A DNA stretch of 5,837 nucleotides from an uncultured Burkholderiales bacterium (GTDB lineage Bacteria; Pseudomonadota; Gammaproteobacteria; Burkholderiales; Burkholderiaceae_E). The notes beneath the pieces are model-generated. The model saw only the letters and a list, made by a program, of their open reading frames with translations, made no database searches and was not told where the DNA came from. Where the stretch lies: positions 1 through 5,837 of the forward strand of contig CAIUGQ010000603.1 in the NCBI GenBank assembly GCA_903898725.1, written 5' to 3'. Shown here piece after piece: positions 5,418 to 5,837 of this stretch; position 1 is the first letter of the stretch, and every line of letters begins with the position of its first letter. The position numbers and the translations under genes were made by a program.

Positions 5418-5448
5418 ACAAAAAAACGCCCGGCAGTGCCGGGCGTTT
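5418..5448 (-). terminator. Primary intrinsic terminator of rpoC
   Basis: A perfect 12-bp inverted repeat (5424-5435 with 5437-5448, core ACGCCCGGCA) centred on one base is followed on the minus strand by seven T, 25 bp after the rpoC stop. It is a textbook Rho-independent terminator. The plus-strand side has only TTT, so it would be weak for the aminotransferase transcript. Confidence 0.9.
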
Positions 5449-5473
5449 GCCTGTCGAAGCCTCGACGGGTCGG

Positions 5474-5837
5474 TCAGCTCGCGCCGCCCTCGCCGCCTGC
5501 GGCCTGCGCCTCGGCTTCGGCCTGCTGTGCGTCCAGCGCGGTCGGCTGGGCGAACAGCGCCTCGGCCGCGGCGAGCGCCTGCTGCTCCTGCGCCTCCGCG
5601 TTCTCCTTCTCGCGACGGGCGCGATGGTAGGCCAGGCCCGTGCCCGCCGGGATCAGACGTCCGACGATCACGTTCTCCTTCAGGCCACGCAGATCGTCTT
5701 TCTTGCCCATGATCGCCGCCTCGGTCAGCACCCGGGTGGTCTCCTGGAAGGAGGCCGCCGAGATGAACGAGTCGGTGGACAGCGACGCCTTGGTGATGCC
5801 CAGCAGGATGTTCTCGTAGGTCGCCGGCAGCTTGCCC
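5474..5837 (-). CDS. rpoC: RNA polymerase subunit beta', C-terminal part (gene enters from the right edge)
   Basis: The beta' subunit forms, with beta, the catalytic core of RNA polymerase. Only the last 120 residues are present. They begin GKLPATYENILLGITKAS and run through SFISAASFQETTRVLTEAA and KKDDLRGLKENVIVGRLIPAGTGLAYH, the very conserved end of beta'. The last 49 residues form a tail rich in Ala, Glu and Gln, ending in a Gly/Ala/Ser stretch. Such tails vary between species, and this one could be partly helical and then disordered. The stop is TGA at 5474-5476, followed by the terminator array. In related bacteria rpsL, rpsG and fusA lie downstream of rpoC; here 4.1 kb separates rpoC from rpsL. 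Confidence 0.98.
   Translation of the reverse strand, partial: GKLPATYENILLGITKASLSTDSFISAASFQETTRVLTEAAIMGKKDDLRGLKENVIVGRLIPAGTGLAYHRARREKENAEAQEQQALAAAEALFAQPTALDAQQAEAEAQAAGGEGGAS

Larger units (their letters stand above)
5309..5444 (-). repeat. Tandem array of about five ~27-bp stem-loop/terminator-like units
   Basis: On the strand that carries rpoC, units beginning GCCCG start at 5444, 5416, 5391, 5364 and 5336, at intervals of 28, 25, 27 and 28 bp. The general form is GCCCGGC-n-GCCGGGCG followed by a T-run and GCT. Units 1 and 4 are nearly the same sequence. The 12-bp GCCGGGCAGCAA recurs exactly at 5330-5341 and 5358-5369. The T-runs fade with distance from rpoC (seven T, then TTCTTT, TTTTT, TTTCTT, none), and the last unit keeps only the stem. 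The array fills most of the gap between the aminotransferase and rpoC. Confidence 0.75.

Noticed and set aside
1331..5473. Mobile element or genomic island between rpoC and rpsL
   Set aside because: No transposase, integrase, tRNA, terminal inverted repeats or target-site repeats are visible, and base composition looks continuous with the flanks.

Overview
The window comes from a high-GC Gram-negative bacterium, most likely a betaproteobacterium of the order Burkholderiales. The start of EF-G, complete S7 and S12, and the RpoC tail all read like Burkholderiales proteins. A Bug/TctC-type solute-binding protein, a family greatly expanded in that order, is also present. No species can be named from the sequence alone.

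Layout. On the minus strand, reading right to left, are the 3' end of rpoC (5474-5837) and then, 4.1 kb further on, rpsL (953-1330), rpsG (290-760) and the 5' end of fusA (1-239). This is the familiar rpoBC-rpsL-rpsG-fusA order. Wedged between rpoC and rpsL is a block of four non-ribosomal genes: a Bug/TctC periplasmic binding protein (1678-2646, +), a DUF3237/UPF0311 protein (2696-3205, -), a thioredoxin-fold peroxiredoxin-like protein (3322-3972, +) and a class V PLP aminotransferase of the alanine/serine-glyoxylate type (4060-5289, +). Three of the four run against the ribosomal genes.

Control signals. rpoC is followed by a tandem array of about five related ~27-bp stem-loop units, at least two of which are good intrinsic terminators on the minus strand. 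The str genes have their own strong sigma-70-type promoter (TTGACC, 18 bp, TATACT; 1490-1519) and a structured leader of about 150 nt. Transcription of rpoBC and of rpsL-rpsG-fusA therefore looks uncoupled here. The Bug gene and the aminotransferase gene each have an extended -10 element with the shared pattern CATGNNANAATCC, 46-60 bp before the start codon. A TGACCG-N11-CGGTCA inverted repeat plus a third half-site lies between the rpsL and Bug promoters.

How the genes fit together. rpsL, rpsG and fusA form the translation operon. The four inserted genes look metabolic: capture of a small organic acid, an uncharacterised small beta-rich protein, a thiol redox protein and an amino-group transfer enzyme. 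They are not one operon, because strands alternate and each gene seems to have its own signals. A joint pathway is not shown. I found no RNA genes, insertion sequences, CRISPR arrays or phage genes. The most unusual items are the terminator array, the tandem repeat at the rpsL 3' end, the GAAA-tetraloop hairpin ahead of rpsG, and the metabolic block itself.
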